Source: Mactra quadrangularis (taxonomy: Eukaryota > Mollusca > Bivalvia > Venerida > Mactridae). Taken from it: a stretch of DNA of 64,000 nt. Within the stretch, counting starts at the first letter, position 1; each line of letters begins with the position of its first letter. A program made the position numbers and the translations under genes. Positions 13,103-25,300 of the stretch are shown piece after piece. The stretch is from the NCBI GenBank assembly GCA_025267735.1, contig CM046293.1, forward strand, positions 10,378,560 through 10,442,559, given 5' to 3'. Under the pieces are notes generated by a model. That model was not told where the DNA came from and made no database searches. It was given only the letters and a program-made list of their open reading frames with translations.

Positions 13103-13769
13103 GCATAAATTTTTATTTTTATATTTTATTTTTTATTATATTTCTATATTTTATATTATACATATTTACGTATTAAGAGGTAACATTGACATATTGAGAT
13201 ATATAATCTTATGAATATTTTAAAACGACTAGTGTTGTGTTTACGTTTTATTATAGTTTCTTTAAGCTGTACATGTATTAGACTTATACAATAACACAAT
13301 CATGTATCTTTATTTGAATTATTGAAATACAAAATATATATTTCAAAATTTATAATATTAGTCCAGTACCATGATATGTGTGTCTTAGTGTCATCATTAC
13401 ATCAGTAGATGTATTCCAAAACAATGCTTTACCATAATGATTACGCTGTTAGACATTGTAAATTATAACATTTCAAACTGACGTCGACGTAAGAAAAAAT
13501 CAATCACTTGATTTTCAACTTAAATCTTTGAATCAGAATTTTATGAAACTATTGAACCATACCTAAAAATATTGATCATAACTTAGCCTCATATGAAACT
13601 GTATGATATTAATTATTGAACAGACCCTTCAGGGACTCAAAATATTGATTACTGAAAACAAAAGACCCTTAAGGGACCTAGATTGATTTTAACTCATTAT
13701 CCTCATTAGCCTCAATAAATTGAGGCTATCTTGATTATTTTTATCCCACTTCTATTCAATAAAGAATAA

Positions 13770-14145
13770 AGGCTTATGATGGAAAAGTTTCATTTCACCA
13801 AAGTGTAATCTGACAAGATCTGGAGAGATTAAGGAAAAATTCCTGAATAAAAAATGTTAATTAAACATACTCATTTAAAATTACAATAACTGCATTTAAC
13901 TTAAATATATTAATAATATGAATGATAATTATTATACTATCAATTAATGTATTGAATATATTATTTGTACTTGTTAAAGTCATCAACATAATTAATGTTT
14001 GGAACATATATCACTTTTTCTTCAAAATAACTAGTTTGTGTGTAATAATGAACTCGGGTATTAAATCTTAGTATTACACTTTGAATCTTAACATTTGTTT
14101 ATTTTCTTACAAGATATAGATAATTTGTGCATATAAAACACGTTC
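13770..14145. other. 376-bp segment present only in copy 1
   Basis: In copy 1 this segment lies between AATAAAGAATAA and CTATTTTCC. In copy 2 those two sequences are joined directly near 53350. There is no inverted repeat at its edges and no clear duplicated target, so a deletion from copy 2 is more likely than an insertion into copy 1. Confidence 0.75.
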
Positions 14146-14579
14146 AACTATTTTCCAAAAAATAATCCCATTCACTTGACTACATTAACCTCTTTGTTAA
14201 ATCAGGTAACCGAATGAAAAAAAGAAATATAATTTATCAAACAATTAATTCTTAATTATATCTGTAAATTTTAACCTTCGTCATTAAACACCATCAGTGC
14301 AGGTAAAATTAATTTCTAAGACATTTATGATAAGCAGAAATGGGGTTTAAATACATTATTTTCTGTTCAGTTACTATATAAATCATAGAATAGCAGCAGG
14401 GTGTTAGTCCAACTTTACTCAAAAATGTGTACTACGTAGCACACATAACAGATAACAATGACATAGTTTTAAATCTCTCCTATATTAGAGATTTTTTTGA
14501 CACACAGACTAATTAAACAATGTGATAGTCATATTGTAACAGTTATAGCTTTGACTAATTACAGCAGTAGTCATAGTCA

Positions 14580-14692
14580 ACAGCTAAATCCAGAGATAAA
14601 GCCTCTTCAGGAACAGTGAGTAGGTGGACTGACCGCTGTGATATAATCTTTATAAGGTGTTTGTACAGCATAAAACCCAACAAAAATTGAAT
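14580..14692 (+). mobile_element. SINE tail fragment at the right end of repeat copy 1
   Basis: ACAGCTAAATCCAGAGATAA, GAACAGTGAGTAGGTGGACT and CATAAAACCCAAC match the 3' half of the SINE at 35252-35562. The tRNA head is missing. The fragment is shared with copy 2 (53775-53885), so it was in place before the duplication. Confidence 0.85.
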
Positions 14693-17227
14693 AAATCTAA
14701 ACACAATGAATACCCCAGTACTTTCAGTGCTTTGATTGTAGTAAGCAGCTATACTGATTTCTCAAAATTGGCGTATATTGTTGTTCTTCGAACAACTAAA
14801 AAGCGTATCAGTAAGTAAATGAATAAGCCATTAAAGGAGTCGGACATAATGTACAAAATGTAGCATTACGTATTATAATCCAATTATACCTGATGTCTGA
14901 TGGAATACTTATGTCAGAGTTTACTATTTCTATCTACAAAACAACTTGTCAAATAGCGGCCTAAAGAAGATGGAAATAAATTTCCAAAACACCAAACATA
15001 ACACGTCAATAAACATAACGATAGATCTACAAGTTGTAGATCTTAGAAAGTCATTTCTAAAGAGCTAAACATATAGGCCTCGTCTTATATTCAATAGATA
15101 CTGGTTGTACAATCATTCTACGACTACATAACGCTATTGCTTTTACATCGGCAAGTTTTCTTGGGAGTTAATCACGTAAAGTAAATCTAGCAGCGAGTGA
15201 GTGACTTGTTTTAACTGAAATGTGATTTCCAGTGTTTTCTATATTCCTGGTTATGTTTAGATAATTATTCAGTGGATATTTTCGATAGTAAAACACACAT
15301 TGTGCAATAATGCTGGTGCTAAGAAATAAGCTGAAATGCTGGTGTTAAGACTGTTGTTTGGTGTAAGGAATGCCGTTTAGTTACAAATTATGATTGATAA
15401 TGTATTGGAGTAATGTCAATCGATCCTACTGTTTGTTAACCATGTTGAATTGAATGTTTTCTTAATCTAAACGTGTGATCTATTGGTTTTTGGTATTTTG
15501 TTAGACTTATTTGCATTTCTAATTGGCGTTCTTCAAAGACGTCTAGAGGAATACTATGTATATGTTCAAAAGTGGATCTGTCTCAGAATAATGGATATTT
15601 TGTACTATTGTTAAGAATGGAAATATGTTTTCTTCGTTTGTTATTTCATATGGAGTGGTTGCACTGAATATATGGAGCTAAATATTATGCCATACACGTT
15701 AAATGAAGGATTAATAAGTTAATATTGGATATTTACGATGTATTCATTATATACGAGAGGCAATAAATCCGAGGATATAGAGATTGAACATATGCTAACA
15801 CTTAGGTAACACAATTGTTTCTAATGATCAAAAGAACACTCAGTCAGGAACCGTTCTATAGATTGTATAAAAATAACAGTTCTGTGTACAGAGCAATTGT
15901 ATTAATGATCTACTTTTCTCCAAATTTCTAATTAACTTTTGGATAATAATATACCACGTGACTGGGAGGATTTTCTTTGATGATTTAATCATTTAACCGA
16001 CAATTTCGATACTTGTTGTCTTCATTCACTCAATGGTAATTTCCTACAACAAACATTGGAATACTGTATAACTGCTTAGAAATAGAGTTATATATATCAT
16101 GTACATCAATTCCTATATTCCCGACATTCTGCTAGAGAAATGTGTGTTTTGCGTGTTATTATGCTATAGGAAAACGTGCATTTTGCATTATTACAGTCAA
16201 TCTGACGCGTATCCAAGAACAGAAACCATTTTGAACGCTTAATGTGTTAGTATGAATCTGTAAAACATATTTAGTACGTTTAATTTTTCATCACATATCT
16301 TAATGTACTGTGTAGCCTGTAAGCAATAAAGTCCTATTTTCCTCTTCATTGCCCTGACGAAATCTATATGCAATACGTTACTTCGATCATTTTGTATAAT
16401 GTTTTCATTGCTGGCTTCTAGAAACTATGTAACAATGAATACTCTGGAACTCTGGAATCCTATTCTTTTGTTCTGTCTTTAAAGAGACGAGTTACACCAC
16501 TTCAGATATTTGTGTTATTTTGTTACGCTAAAAATTGAATCACATCACATGTAATTATTAAATTTCTTCAACCTAGATTATGTTTTCGACAAAAATGTTC
16601 ATACTAATACATGTACGCATTGAATAAATTCCAAGAAAAGTATTTACTGCAAGTTCAGGAGAAATGTAAACACACCTACACTCATTGAAGCGAACATTAC
16701 AAAAACTAGTTTTGGAAATTCTGTAAAAGCAATTAACCGTTTACGTATTAACACAAATGACCATACAGCAGCTATATCGCTTTTATCAAGTCGGCGTACT
16801 TTCGTAGCGTTGTATTCTCTGAGAGATAGAGAAAGAGGAAAGGTTTTCTCTCGTAGAAAGACAGTTATACTAACATGAGTGTCTTACACTTGGAAACTAG
16901 CTCTGTATTTAACGTAAATGTTGTATTGTTGTCGAGACTTAATGAACTTAAATAGACTGATCCCAATCTGCGAGGTATGATATTGTGTTGGCAATATTAT
17001 TACCTCGTTGTTTTCAATTGTGTGGTGTTGGTTTTTATACTTCATTGAGTGTTTTGTGAATATTGTGGATATATTGGTGTTTCTTATAGTTTTGTTGTTT
17101 GAATTATCGATTTGTTTCATGTGGGATTAAGAAAATTTGTTTCGTTTTTCTTATCTTGTCAGTCGTGAAACCACAAGTAGAAATTTTGGAGATATATTAA
17201 TCACATCGTAGTGTAACGTGCTGTGCT

Positions 17228-17668
17228 TTACATTGGATATAAAACAAAAAAAGTTGAAAATAATTTGGAGATTACAAAATCCTTAGAGTATACGACAAAA
17301 ATTAGTGTTTGGAAATTGAAATTAAATGTGAATAATAAATATCTATGTTGGAAAGAAAGTTTAATAAATTGAGTGATTAATAATAAAAGAGATATTCTTC
17401 TACAATCATTGTAGTTACGGAATAATACTTTCTTGGAGGAGAGAATATATTTGCATTCAGATACACGCACGTCGCCTTTAAAATTGTATAAAGATCGATT
17501 CCTATATGGAACACATGTTATTATAAACATGTGAACGTAGACGCCATTGGAGTAATACTTAAATTTGATGGTATAATCCAAAATTACAGGTTTGACTTCA
17601 ATATTTCTCCCATTTACTGTACATTTATAGAAAAAGACAACATTTACGTAACCAACCTTACCGTACAT
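17228..17668 (-). CDS. Unassigned 146-codon reading frame
   Basis: This is the second longest open frame in the window. It opens with a genuine ATG (MYGKVGYVNVVF) and is rich in K, N, F, Y and V, as expected from translated AT-rich DNA. I recognise no domain, signal peptide or repeat, and hydrophobic residues are scattered rather than forming a clear membrane segment. An overlapping plus-strand frame at 17531-17728 is also open. It could be chance, a decayed element or an exon. Chance is the leading explanation. Confidence 0.15.
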   Translation of the reverse strand: MYGKVGYVNVVFFYKCTVNGRNIEVKPVILDYTIKFKYYSNGVYVHMFIITCVPYRNRSLYNFKGDVRVSECKYILSSKKVLFRNYNDCRRISLLLLITQFIKLSFQHRYLLFTFNFNFQTLIFVVYSKDFVISKLFSTFFVLYPM

Positions 17669-18017
17669 GACCGGATACTGCTCTTAAAGTCCTGCTGGTA
17701 TAAACACGTGGAATTGTTCTATTCGTAAGAAAAAAGTTTCTACTATTTCTTACTTAGGCAAAATGACATGACTGTTAATTTATCTAACGTAATGCTAATG
17801 GTCAGCAGCTCAGATTGTTGCCAACAATAATTACATCAATAAACTGTCTACCAGCTTGAAGCTAAACTTATTTTATGACAACAGAAACCCTCTGACCTTT
17901 TATCATATTAGAGTCAGTACATCCGACAGGATTCTTTAACACTTTTCGTATTGTATAGTTTATACCCTACCCTGTGGCGAAACTTTCTGGCCATTTTATC
18001 TGCAATTAGTTACTTTT

Positions 18018-18019
18018 AG
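18018..18019 (+). promoter_or_regulatory. Candidate splice acceptor in the 5' UTR
   Basis: The AG of TTAGTTACTTTTAG lies 33 bases before the start codon, after a T-rich run. It fits an acceptor for a leader exon, but the pyrimidine tract is weak. Confidence 0.3.
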
Positions 18020-18051
18020 GAATAACTTTGCACAACCGCAAACCTCAAAAA

Positions 18052-18550
18052 ATGGAGATACGTTATACGGTAATATTGTTTGCCCTTTTCATGATAATTG
18101 GCACGCATTGTCAATATAAGCCCCATAATTTAAACCCAGGAACATGTAAGTTAGAGAAAAACCAGATTGGTAGGAAAATTATTGAAATGAGCGATAGATC
18201 CAGGGTCCAGGGTACAAGGGTGGACTTTTCGTCGCACGGCATTGGAATGGACTATTCCTCGAGCGGCTGTGACCTTAAGGCTGTCTTCGAATTCCGTGGA
18301 CTTAAATACGGAGAAGTCATGTCAGGGACTAAAGCTTTGAGATTTTTTACCAGTCGTACTCCAGGGCGAGCAATAGAACCGAAACACTTTGCTACAAACT
18401 TTAGGCCAGTATGTCCACAAAAACGAATGTCATACGCTGCTTATGGACTGCCACAATCTGTGTGGTACCGATGGGTCAACAAGACTGGTGTTCTTACAGA
18501 GAACCAATCAGAAGAATGTCTTTGGATTAATCTTTACCTTCCTGATAAAC
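18052..18550 (+). CDS. First coding exon of a carboxylesterase/neuroligin-like protein
   Basis: The ATG at 18052 sits in a good Kozak context (AAAAAATGG). The frame is open upstream to 18028 but contains no other ATG. Residues 1-20 form a signal peptide (hydrophobic core about 6-17, ending GTHC). Residues 80-87 (EFRGLKYG) and 95-99 (ALRFF) match the 'RGI.YA..P.G..RF' start of the carboxylesterase type-B fold. FRPVCPQ (118-123) and NQSEECLWINLYLP (151-164) match the conserved segments bearing the first disulfide pair, here C121 and C156. SEECLWIN is close to the SEDCLYLN signature. Two N-glycosylation sequons occur, N143 and N151. The 30-residue spacing between the cysteines, with LPQSVWYRW, resembles neuroligins more than digestive esterases. 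The exon ends after codon 166 plus one base (phase 1) at a GTAAGT donor. The catalytic region would lie in later exons, so enzyme versus adhesion receptor is undecided. Confidence 0.85.
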
Positions 18551-18556
18551 GTAAGT
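18551..18556 (+). promoter_or_regulatory. Splice donor of the esterase-like exon
   Basis: GTAAGT directly follows CCTGATAAAC and falls where family homology stops (LYLPDK). Translation read past it continues to a stop at 18652-18654 with no family similarity, which supports splicing here. Confidence 0.85.
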
Positions 18557-21500
18557 CTTCTTATATTGTTTGTGTGTTACCCACTCTTATTGTTAAATAC
18601 ATTAAGGGCTATCGTACATGCTCTATACATTCTTTCATCAAACTTGATTGGTAGTCCTAAACATGAACCGAATACTACACTGCCTGTACTCATAGGATTC
18701 GATAACTAGCACGTTACGAGCTCTATATATAAGTTCATTACGAAAATAATAAAGTATTCAGTAAATCGGACTCTATTTGTCACTGTATTTAGTCACTAAA
18801 TTTTAAGTACAAACTTACTATTCACAATCGTTACCACTTGTATTTCTAAGTCAATCTTCAGGTATCACAATAAACGTGTAACATCGTACGTCAATATTCC
18901 AATTAAGATGCACGAGGCTGTATAAGCATTTTTGTTTCTTTTGAAAACAATATCAAAATATATATCTTAATGTCGATATCATATGATAGATCAAATTTTA
19001 TATTATATAGCTTTTAAAATAAACAATGCGTGTTTATGTACTTTTGAAATAAGCGTTTCTAGTTTTTAAGGTAATTATTCTATGTTTTACATCATTTAGA
19101 TTTGTAAACTAAATCTTTATATCGCTATTAATGTCGGTATTATTGAATATAATCATATAAAAACAATATTTAATAATTTTGAACTTTACGAATACGTGCG
19201 TTTGACAAATTATGCAAGTACATAGAATACGATTGTTTATACATTTTTTACAACTACAGTACACCTCTCTTGATGAACACTCACTAAGAGGGGCTGAAAC
19301 TTGTTGCTCTTCACAGTTTGTTTCTCTGCAGAGGTTAATTGTAATTAAAATCATACCTCGGGTAATATCGAAAGCTCTTGATTTGTTCTGTAGAGAGACA
19401 GTCTGCAGAGGTTATACTGTATATTTAAATACATGTATGTACAAATTTGATAACTTTTTGTGCTCCTTTTCACAAATGGTCTTACGAGAAAAATTATCGT
19501 AAGTCAGTTTCATATAATTAGCAGTTCAAAGTCAGAAGGATAATAACCATAACTACATGTATGATATGATATTCAAAAGGTATACAATATTCTACACAAT
19601 TCTACAATATTTAGAATTGATAAGACAAAAAATTAGCGTTTTATTAACGTTTCTTGCTTTTGACTCAGTACGAAGATTTTTTTTCGTAAGATTTTGTTGT
19701 GAAAAGCACCACAGAATAGTACATTGCATTTTTATTTTACCAGTAATTGAAATCGTTGAATCTGGTATATAGAATATGTAAACAGTACAAAAGCAATCGT
19801 TTTTGCTCAACATAATTATGTAGGTTTTGAAACCTTTGGTTTTGTTTTTAATTTTTACTTAAACATATCTAATTGTGTACCAATTATTTATTCTCCGACT
19901 ATTTATTTTAACGAGAAAATGCACGCGATCGTTCTTGTAAATTGTAGACATGTCAAATACAATTTAGTGAAAGCAGGCCTACATCATGTAAAGTAAATAC
20001 ACTAACTCGTTCACTTCTTACAAGATCTTTTTTATAAAGTAGTTTTCGATATTGATCTAGCGCTATATCCAGCATTTGTAATTAAAAACGGAAGTAATTT
20101 GTTTACATTCGACGACTGATATAATAGACTCTTATTAATAGCATTTAATTCAAGAAATAATGGGTCGTTTATTACATTTTCCCTCTCAATGAAAACATGT
20201 TTTTCCTTCATTGAAAAGTTCCTATTAAATGTTTTAAAAGGGTAAATATTTCCTTGATCGAAAACTTATAAGAAAATGTCAATGTGTATACGTCGACTTC
20301 AGCGTCCTTGAGTTAAAACTTATTGACATATAACATGATCTTTTACCATTCCTGATCTTACAAGAAAGTTTAATATCGATGTAATATTTTTTATTGGCAT
20401 TCCAAGAACGAGTGGACATCATAGTTGTGTTGGATTTTAAATGATGTAACGGTGGTCATTTAAAATTTTTTATGGTATTGTTCATTTGATCGCCATATTT
20501 TGGTAATTGATACAAATGCTTTATTCTAAATTTGATACAATGCAATATTCACTTCATCGATAAATGATTTCGATTTCAATGTTTTGTAAAGTTGGTTAAA
20601 AATTCAATATACCTGAAAGTCTTATCTACAAAATTAATACAATATGCGGGTGAGGGGAAATACTTCAAATTTGAGCTTTATGTGCAGCTTTTCATCAGGA
20701 TACTAAAATACACTGTGCTGATTTAAAATTGAGACTGTCAGTTCCATCTTTAAAATTATCCCTTAATTACGACTCAGTTTTTTACAAATAAGTAAAAGTA
20801 ATAATATTTCATCTTATTTGATTTCATGAAAAAAAAAACAGTCATTTATTTTTGTCATAAACCCAGTACGACCAAAATTGACCTCTCAATACGTCAATGA
20901 CGTCATAGGATTTTTTATGTCATTCATTTAACAGAAAATTGTTTCTATGGTAACTGATTGTCATTAAATGTTCTGCAATGGAGACACATTAATGCATTTC
21001 CTTTAAGTATGGCGGTTGTTGTTCGCGTTCCAAATGAGCTCTTTGTTCATTTTAAGACATACTCTGCTGCTGTTAAAATTCTTTCCGCTATTTAAGTGTC
21101 TTTCCTGCAGGAGCGTATTAAAGATCTTTAATTATGACTCTAACCATTATATGATGGCACTGGTTCGTTTAAATACTTTTAATAGATTTTGTCTTTTGTC
21201 TTCGTGTCTCGCAGCAGTTGTATTAAAAACATACATTCTTACCCCATCACTGTTTTCCGCACATTAACAACCACATTATGTGAAATAACAATCAAATCTG
21301 GGGGAAATTGTGGCATTTGTTTAGGTAGAAAATAATCAACGATTTCTAGTTGTTATAGCCAACTCTCAAATATACTCCATTATCATTCTGATTACAGGAC
21401 GTCTTTTCTCATGTTGTTTTGACATTTTTAACCATACTTACAATCGGGAATAGTGATATCAATTAAGGTTGCTTCTCAGTAATTGCAAACAGGTTAATAT

Positions 21501-22197
21501 GAAACAGTTCATTTTATTCTAGAACTATAAAACTATACCATTACCGGTTTATATTTTACTTCTAGCTTTACTCTCTGTGCCTTGCGATGCAATACCTAAT
21601 TATTCCGCTATTCCAAAAAAGTTTGGTCTAATTATGTTATAAAACGATCTGAACAACGATGGAAAAGATTGGCGTCATTCTTACATAGTAATTTCCCCAA
21701 AGTATGCCTGATTTTTTATACTTTCTCGAGAAACATGTAAAATAGATAAGTATGCAATATTATTTGGAAATGTCTGGTTGATGCACGACTTCCCTAGACT
21801 CCGTATAAATAAATCTAAGTTTAATATCGAGGCATTCAATAAAACAGCCTTCACAATTGTTGTACCGAAAATTGAATTTACGTGTTCAGCTTAATATGAA
21901 TTGTTGGTAGTAATGCTTTCAACATGCATCATGCAGATATATTTCCCAATGTGTTGTTACCTCTAACATTAAGATTGGGAATTTTACTTTCTATTTTCAT
22001 GTCGAGATTTCATTATGACGCACTCAATGTATGGCATCAACATGTATAAAGCGCTGAGCGTTCTTATTCGTTTAACTAGAGCATCAGTTTATGAAACATT
22101 GGCCTGCTTAGAAAGCATTCCTAAATGAACGCCCCAGTTCCTTAAATATTATTCTATATGCAGAAGAGATATGACTCACTTTATGAGAATAGAGTTA
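18551..22197 (+). other. Presumed start of a very long intron
   Basis: No frame resembles the expected next part of the family (HGG oxyanion loop, GxSxG or its neuroligin equivalent). The DNA is AT-rich with many short non-coding frames. I see no element boundaries in this stretch. Confidence 0.5.
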
Positions 22198-22378
22198 TTT
22201 ATTTATTTGTTGGGGTTTAACGCCGAAGCAACACATTGTATATGTTATATAACATAGTTCAACGAACCTAACTTAGCTTGAAAGGGTAAAACCACCCTGG
22301 TTGGGATTCGAACCGGTACCTCCCTCGCGACACTAGATTCGAAATCCAGGCGCGCCACCAACTGCGCTACCGACACTG
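22198..22378 (-). mobile_element. tRNA-derived SINE, long-variable-arm head (family 2)
   Basis: On the minus strand the head reads TCGGTAGCGCAGTTGGTGG (A box), then an insert like a long variable arm (CGCGAGGGAGGTAC), then CGGTTCGAATCC (B box). A short body follows, then a tail corresponding to GGCGTTAAACCCCAACAAAT. A long variable arm suggests descent from a Ser or Leu tRNA. Copies on the other strand lie at 46177 and 48687. Confidence 0.8.
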
Positions 22379-25300
22379 GTAATAATAAAGTAACCACAAA
22401 ATGTTTTCATTATAATCAATAGGTCATTCATACAATTTAAGTTGATTGTAATTAGCAAATGGATTGTGTGTACATCACAGATTGTGAAAATCCGTTAAAC
22501 ACCAATGTATACCAGTATTCATTTTCCCACGGATTTTCTTGTCTGAAACCACCTTCTTCTAGAATCGGTTTTCAAGCTCCTTGCCTGGATTGTTTAAATC
22601 AGAAGTTCAAATTTGACTATAGTTCGGTTGTTTCTTGTAAATGAATTTCAATTGTTCAACAAGTCGGTTTAGTGTACCATCCATCAGGCAATTTAATGTC
22701 TGCTCGTGGATTTCCCCGTACATGTACTTGAACCTCCATTTAATTTCTTCTTTCTTTTTAATTCAAAGTAATTGTGCACTATTCTAAGATGCAAATCTCA
22801 TTTAGCTTTAGTTACACATTTACATGAATTATAAGAATCTCGTCGTAAATCTAGGAAACGTGATCTAACGAGATATAACGAGCGTCACTTGGTGTATTTA
22901 TGGATTATAGCATATACACATAAAAAATCAGACTGCTTCCCGTATTTTATCAATAGAATCATGAAGAAATCTATTACCATCATTTATCTTGTAAAACCAG
23001 TCTAGACAAAGTCACTTCCTGTTTCTCCCACGTGTAAATCATGTCAAAAACTAAATTAACTTCATTAAGTGATGGGACAGTATTCAATCATAAATGTCCA
23101 ACCAATATGGCAACTTACCAACTAATAGGAACATGGCCATTATGTCATGTCATATATCAAACTCTCTGTTAAATGTCCTTTTTATAGTTAACAGCTAAAT
23201 CCAGAGATTTTGCCTTTCCAGGAACAGTGAGTAGATTGACTGACTCCCGATATATGACCTATACAATGTGTTGCTACGGCGTTTATAAAACGCAAGGCTC
23301 GTCCAATTTCTTAATTCTCACATCGGTAACGTATCGTGATAGTTGCGTATCAGTATGTTGAAGTTACTACTATGGATCAATGAAGTGAAAATACATTTTA
23401 CACTTGTACCATGCATTTGTCAAGTTAAATAGACTGAAAGGTGTTTTAAAAGTCTACAATACGAAATTTCAAACGGCAAAACAACAAAATTGAAACGAGG
23501 TTATGTCCAGAATGAGGGATGACGCGGTTCTAAATTATGATAGTAAAAACTGCATTCATCATTATATAAATATATAATTAAACATGTATATTTGACACGT
23601 AAGATATTGTTTTTCATATTAAACGAAAATAATGATATTGTAAAGTTCTGCTATAAGGAACATGGAAGTCAATAGTCTAAATAGATGAACTGTGTTCGTA
23701 CTTTTTTCTTCTGAAGTTTAGCATTAGGGGCTTAACATTAATCATAAATCGCCAGATTTTGCAATAACGAAGGTATTCTCTGTGGTGGGACTTTACTGTA
23801 TTTAAATGTTTAGCTGCTAATCAGAGTTCAAACAGTTGTTTTACATAAATCTAACACAGCGGTTTCTTAGTTGATTAGTTTCATTACCTGTCATTGAAAA
23901 TGCATAGTTTATATTTTCACTTATTTTAAAAATATTCAAGGGTACTTAAAATAAATGTGGAACGTGTTAAAATATTTAGAAAAGTAAACAAATTGATCAG
24001 AGTGTGTCATCTTTGACATGAAAAGGAACGTAAATCAGCAGAAAATACACTCGAACAAATACATAAATTAAATTCCATTCGAAGTTAACTACAAGATATC
24101 ATCTGTTCACGAGAAATTCTCCATTCCACTTCATTTTCCGGTGCTAGAAGTTTGACAACCGGTGCAGACAATGAGTTCGTTTTGATGTGTTTATACCATT
24201 AACAGATACTTAATATTGAAAAGCTTTCAAAAACAGAAAACGAAGTTAATGTTTATTTTGAAAAGATCAATTTATGTGAACACAACGAATCTGTTTATAA
24301 TACGTTCAAGGATTTAGGATCTTTTGTTTACTCTCTAAATGAATTTTCCATTAAAGTTATTAAACATTTAAGATATTTGACAGTCATTAATGTTTTTAAT
24401 CGTTTTCATGATTTTAGAAGATTAGTTTTTATGAGGAACCATCATCACGTTTTTTTGGATTCGGCATTTTTTTTATTTCTTCCCTATACGTGTTGCAGGT
24501 CCAGAAACTTGTTTCGGTAATAAGATATTCTTGTATTTTTTGTAATTAAATTAATTACATTTCATTTTTTAAATTGCATGCTGATAAAGGTTCACCGACT
24601 TTACGTTATTGTTCCGGCTATTTATTTATATTAATTAATCTCCCAGGAAAGTCGTTTACTCCGATTTACTTCGACATTTGTCTAAAAGAAATGTAAACAC
24701 CCTCACAGGTACCAACATATTCACAATTGTGCGCAGTGAAACAACCGTATCAAAAATTCTAGCGCAAGGATATCAGCGATGTCCCTGGTATGAAGTGACC
24801 TTTCGATCGCGTATTGCGCAACTTACTGCTGTATTGCTATTTTACTTACAGTTCTTTTAAAAATTCAAACTGAACTAAAACCTGTTCTGTTCTGATCTGC
24901 TACATATCCGTCTGTGCTTGGACTTGAAGCATTTGGTCATGTGGTATAACCATCGTGAAATCATCAAAATACTATGAGCTTTACTACACGGGCAACCTAT
25001 GATAGTCATTGTATTGTACAGTAATGATATTCATCTCCATGATTCTTACATAACGCACAATTATTTGTATAGTTATAAATAACTCTATTTCGTTTTCACG
25101 GAATGAATGCCAAAGACTTCTGGTAATTATGAAAAGTTCGTGTAAACAAAGTTAACAATTGATGCAATATGCTAACCTAACTTGTTGTTCCCAAACAAAA
25201 ACAGATTAGCTTTGAGCAATATTTATTTATTCATGAAATAAGTACATGTGCTGTTGACAAATTAAATAATTGAAGCAAACGCTATGTGCATGTTTGTATA

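Larger units (their letters stand above)
11325..13755. mobile_element. 2.4 kb foldback unit with long imperfect inverted arms
   Basis: The left arm (about 11325-11970) and right arm (about 13165-13755) are inverted copies of each other in blocks. The outer tip ATAATCAAGATAGCCTCAAT occurs at both ends. A block of about 170 bases around 11520-11690 pairs with 13354-13530 (TTACGTCGACGTCAGTTTG and its inverse). A block around 11928-11966 pairs with 13167-13205. Outer similarity continues a few bases into AAGTAGAATAAA / AAGTGGGATAAAA. The loop holds the hairpin-rich and tRNA-like segments. Foldback elements with long inverted arms are a known type. I cannot assign this one to a family. Confidence 0.75.
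9429..14737 (+). mobile_element. 5.3 kb composite repeat, copy 1
   Basis: This block recurs at 49358-53936 in the same orientation. By eye the first 500 bases differ at only about five positions. Flanking DNA is unrelated on both sides, so the boundaries are sharp. GTATTCATTGTGTT at 9435-9448 is the exact reverse complement of AACACAATGAATAC at 14700-14713, giving 14-bp subterminal inverted motifs. The left motif is also half of a hairpin (GTATTCATTG, 6-nt spacer, CAATGAATAC, 9435-9460). Inside lie a Tc1-like MITE, a foldback unit, a hairpin-rich segment, a tRNA-like sequence and a SINE tail. No long open reading frame exists, so if mobile it is non-autonomous. Alternatives are a segmental duplication or a capture-type element. 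Confidence 0.75.
14743..18019. other. Region upstream of the esterase-like exon
   Basis: Mostly featureless AT-rich DNA. No convincing TATA box or CpG island precedes the exon. At 18011-18019 TACTTTTAG preceded by pyrimidine-rich sequence could be a splice acceptor for a 5' UTR exon beginning at 18020, which would put the promoter further upstream. Confidence 0.45.

Noticed and set aside
9429..14737. A Helitron
   Set aside because: There is no TC start, no CTRR end after a hairpin, no A/T insertion pattern and no helicase sequence.
18028..18051. An upstream extension of the esterase exon starting at 18028
   Set aside because: It would begin with TTG. The ATG at 18052 has a strong Kozak context and directly precedes a signal peptide.
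18551..18654. Read-through of the esterase frame to a stop at 18654
   Set aside because: Family similarity ends exactly at the GTAAGT donor, and the extension looks like translated intron.
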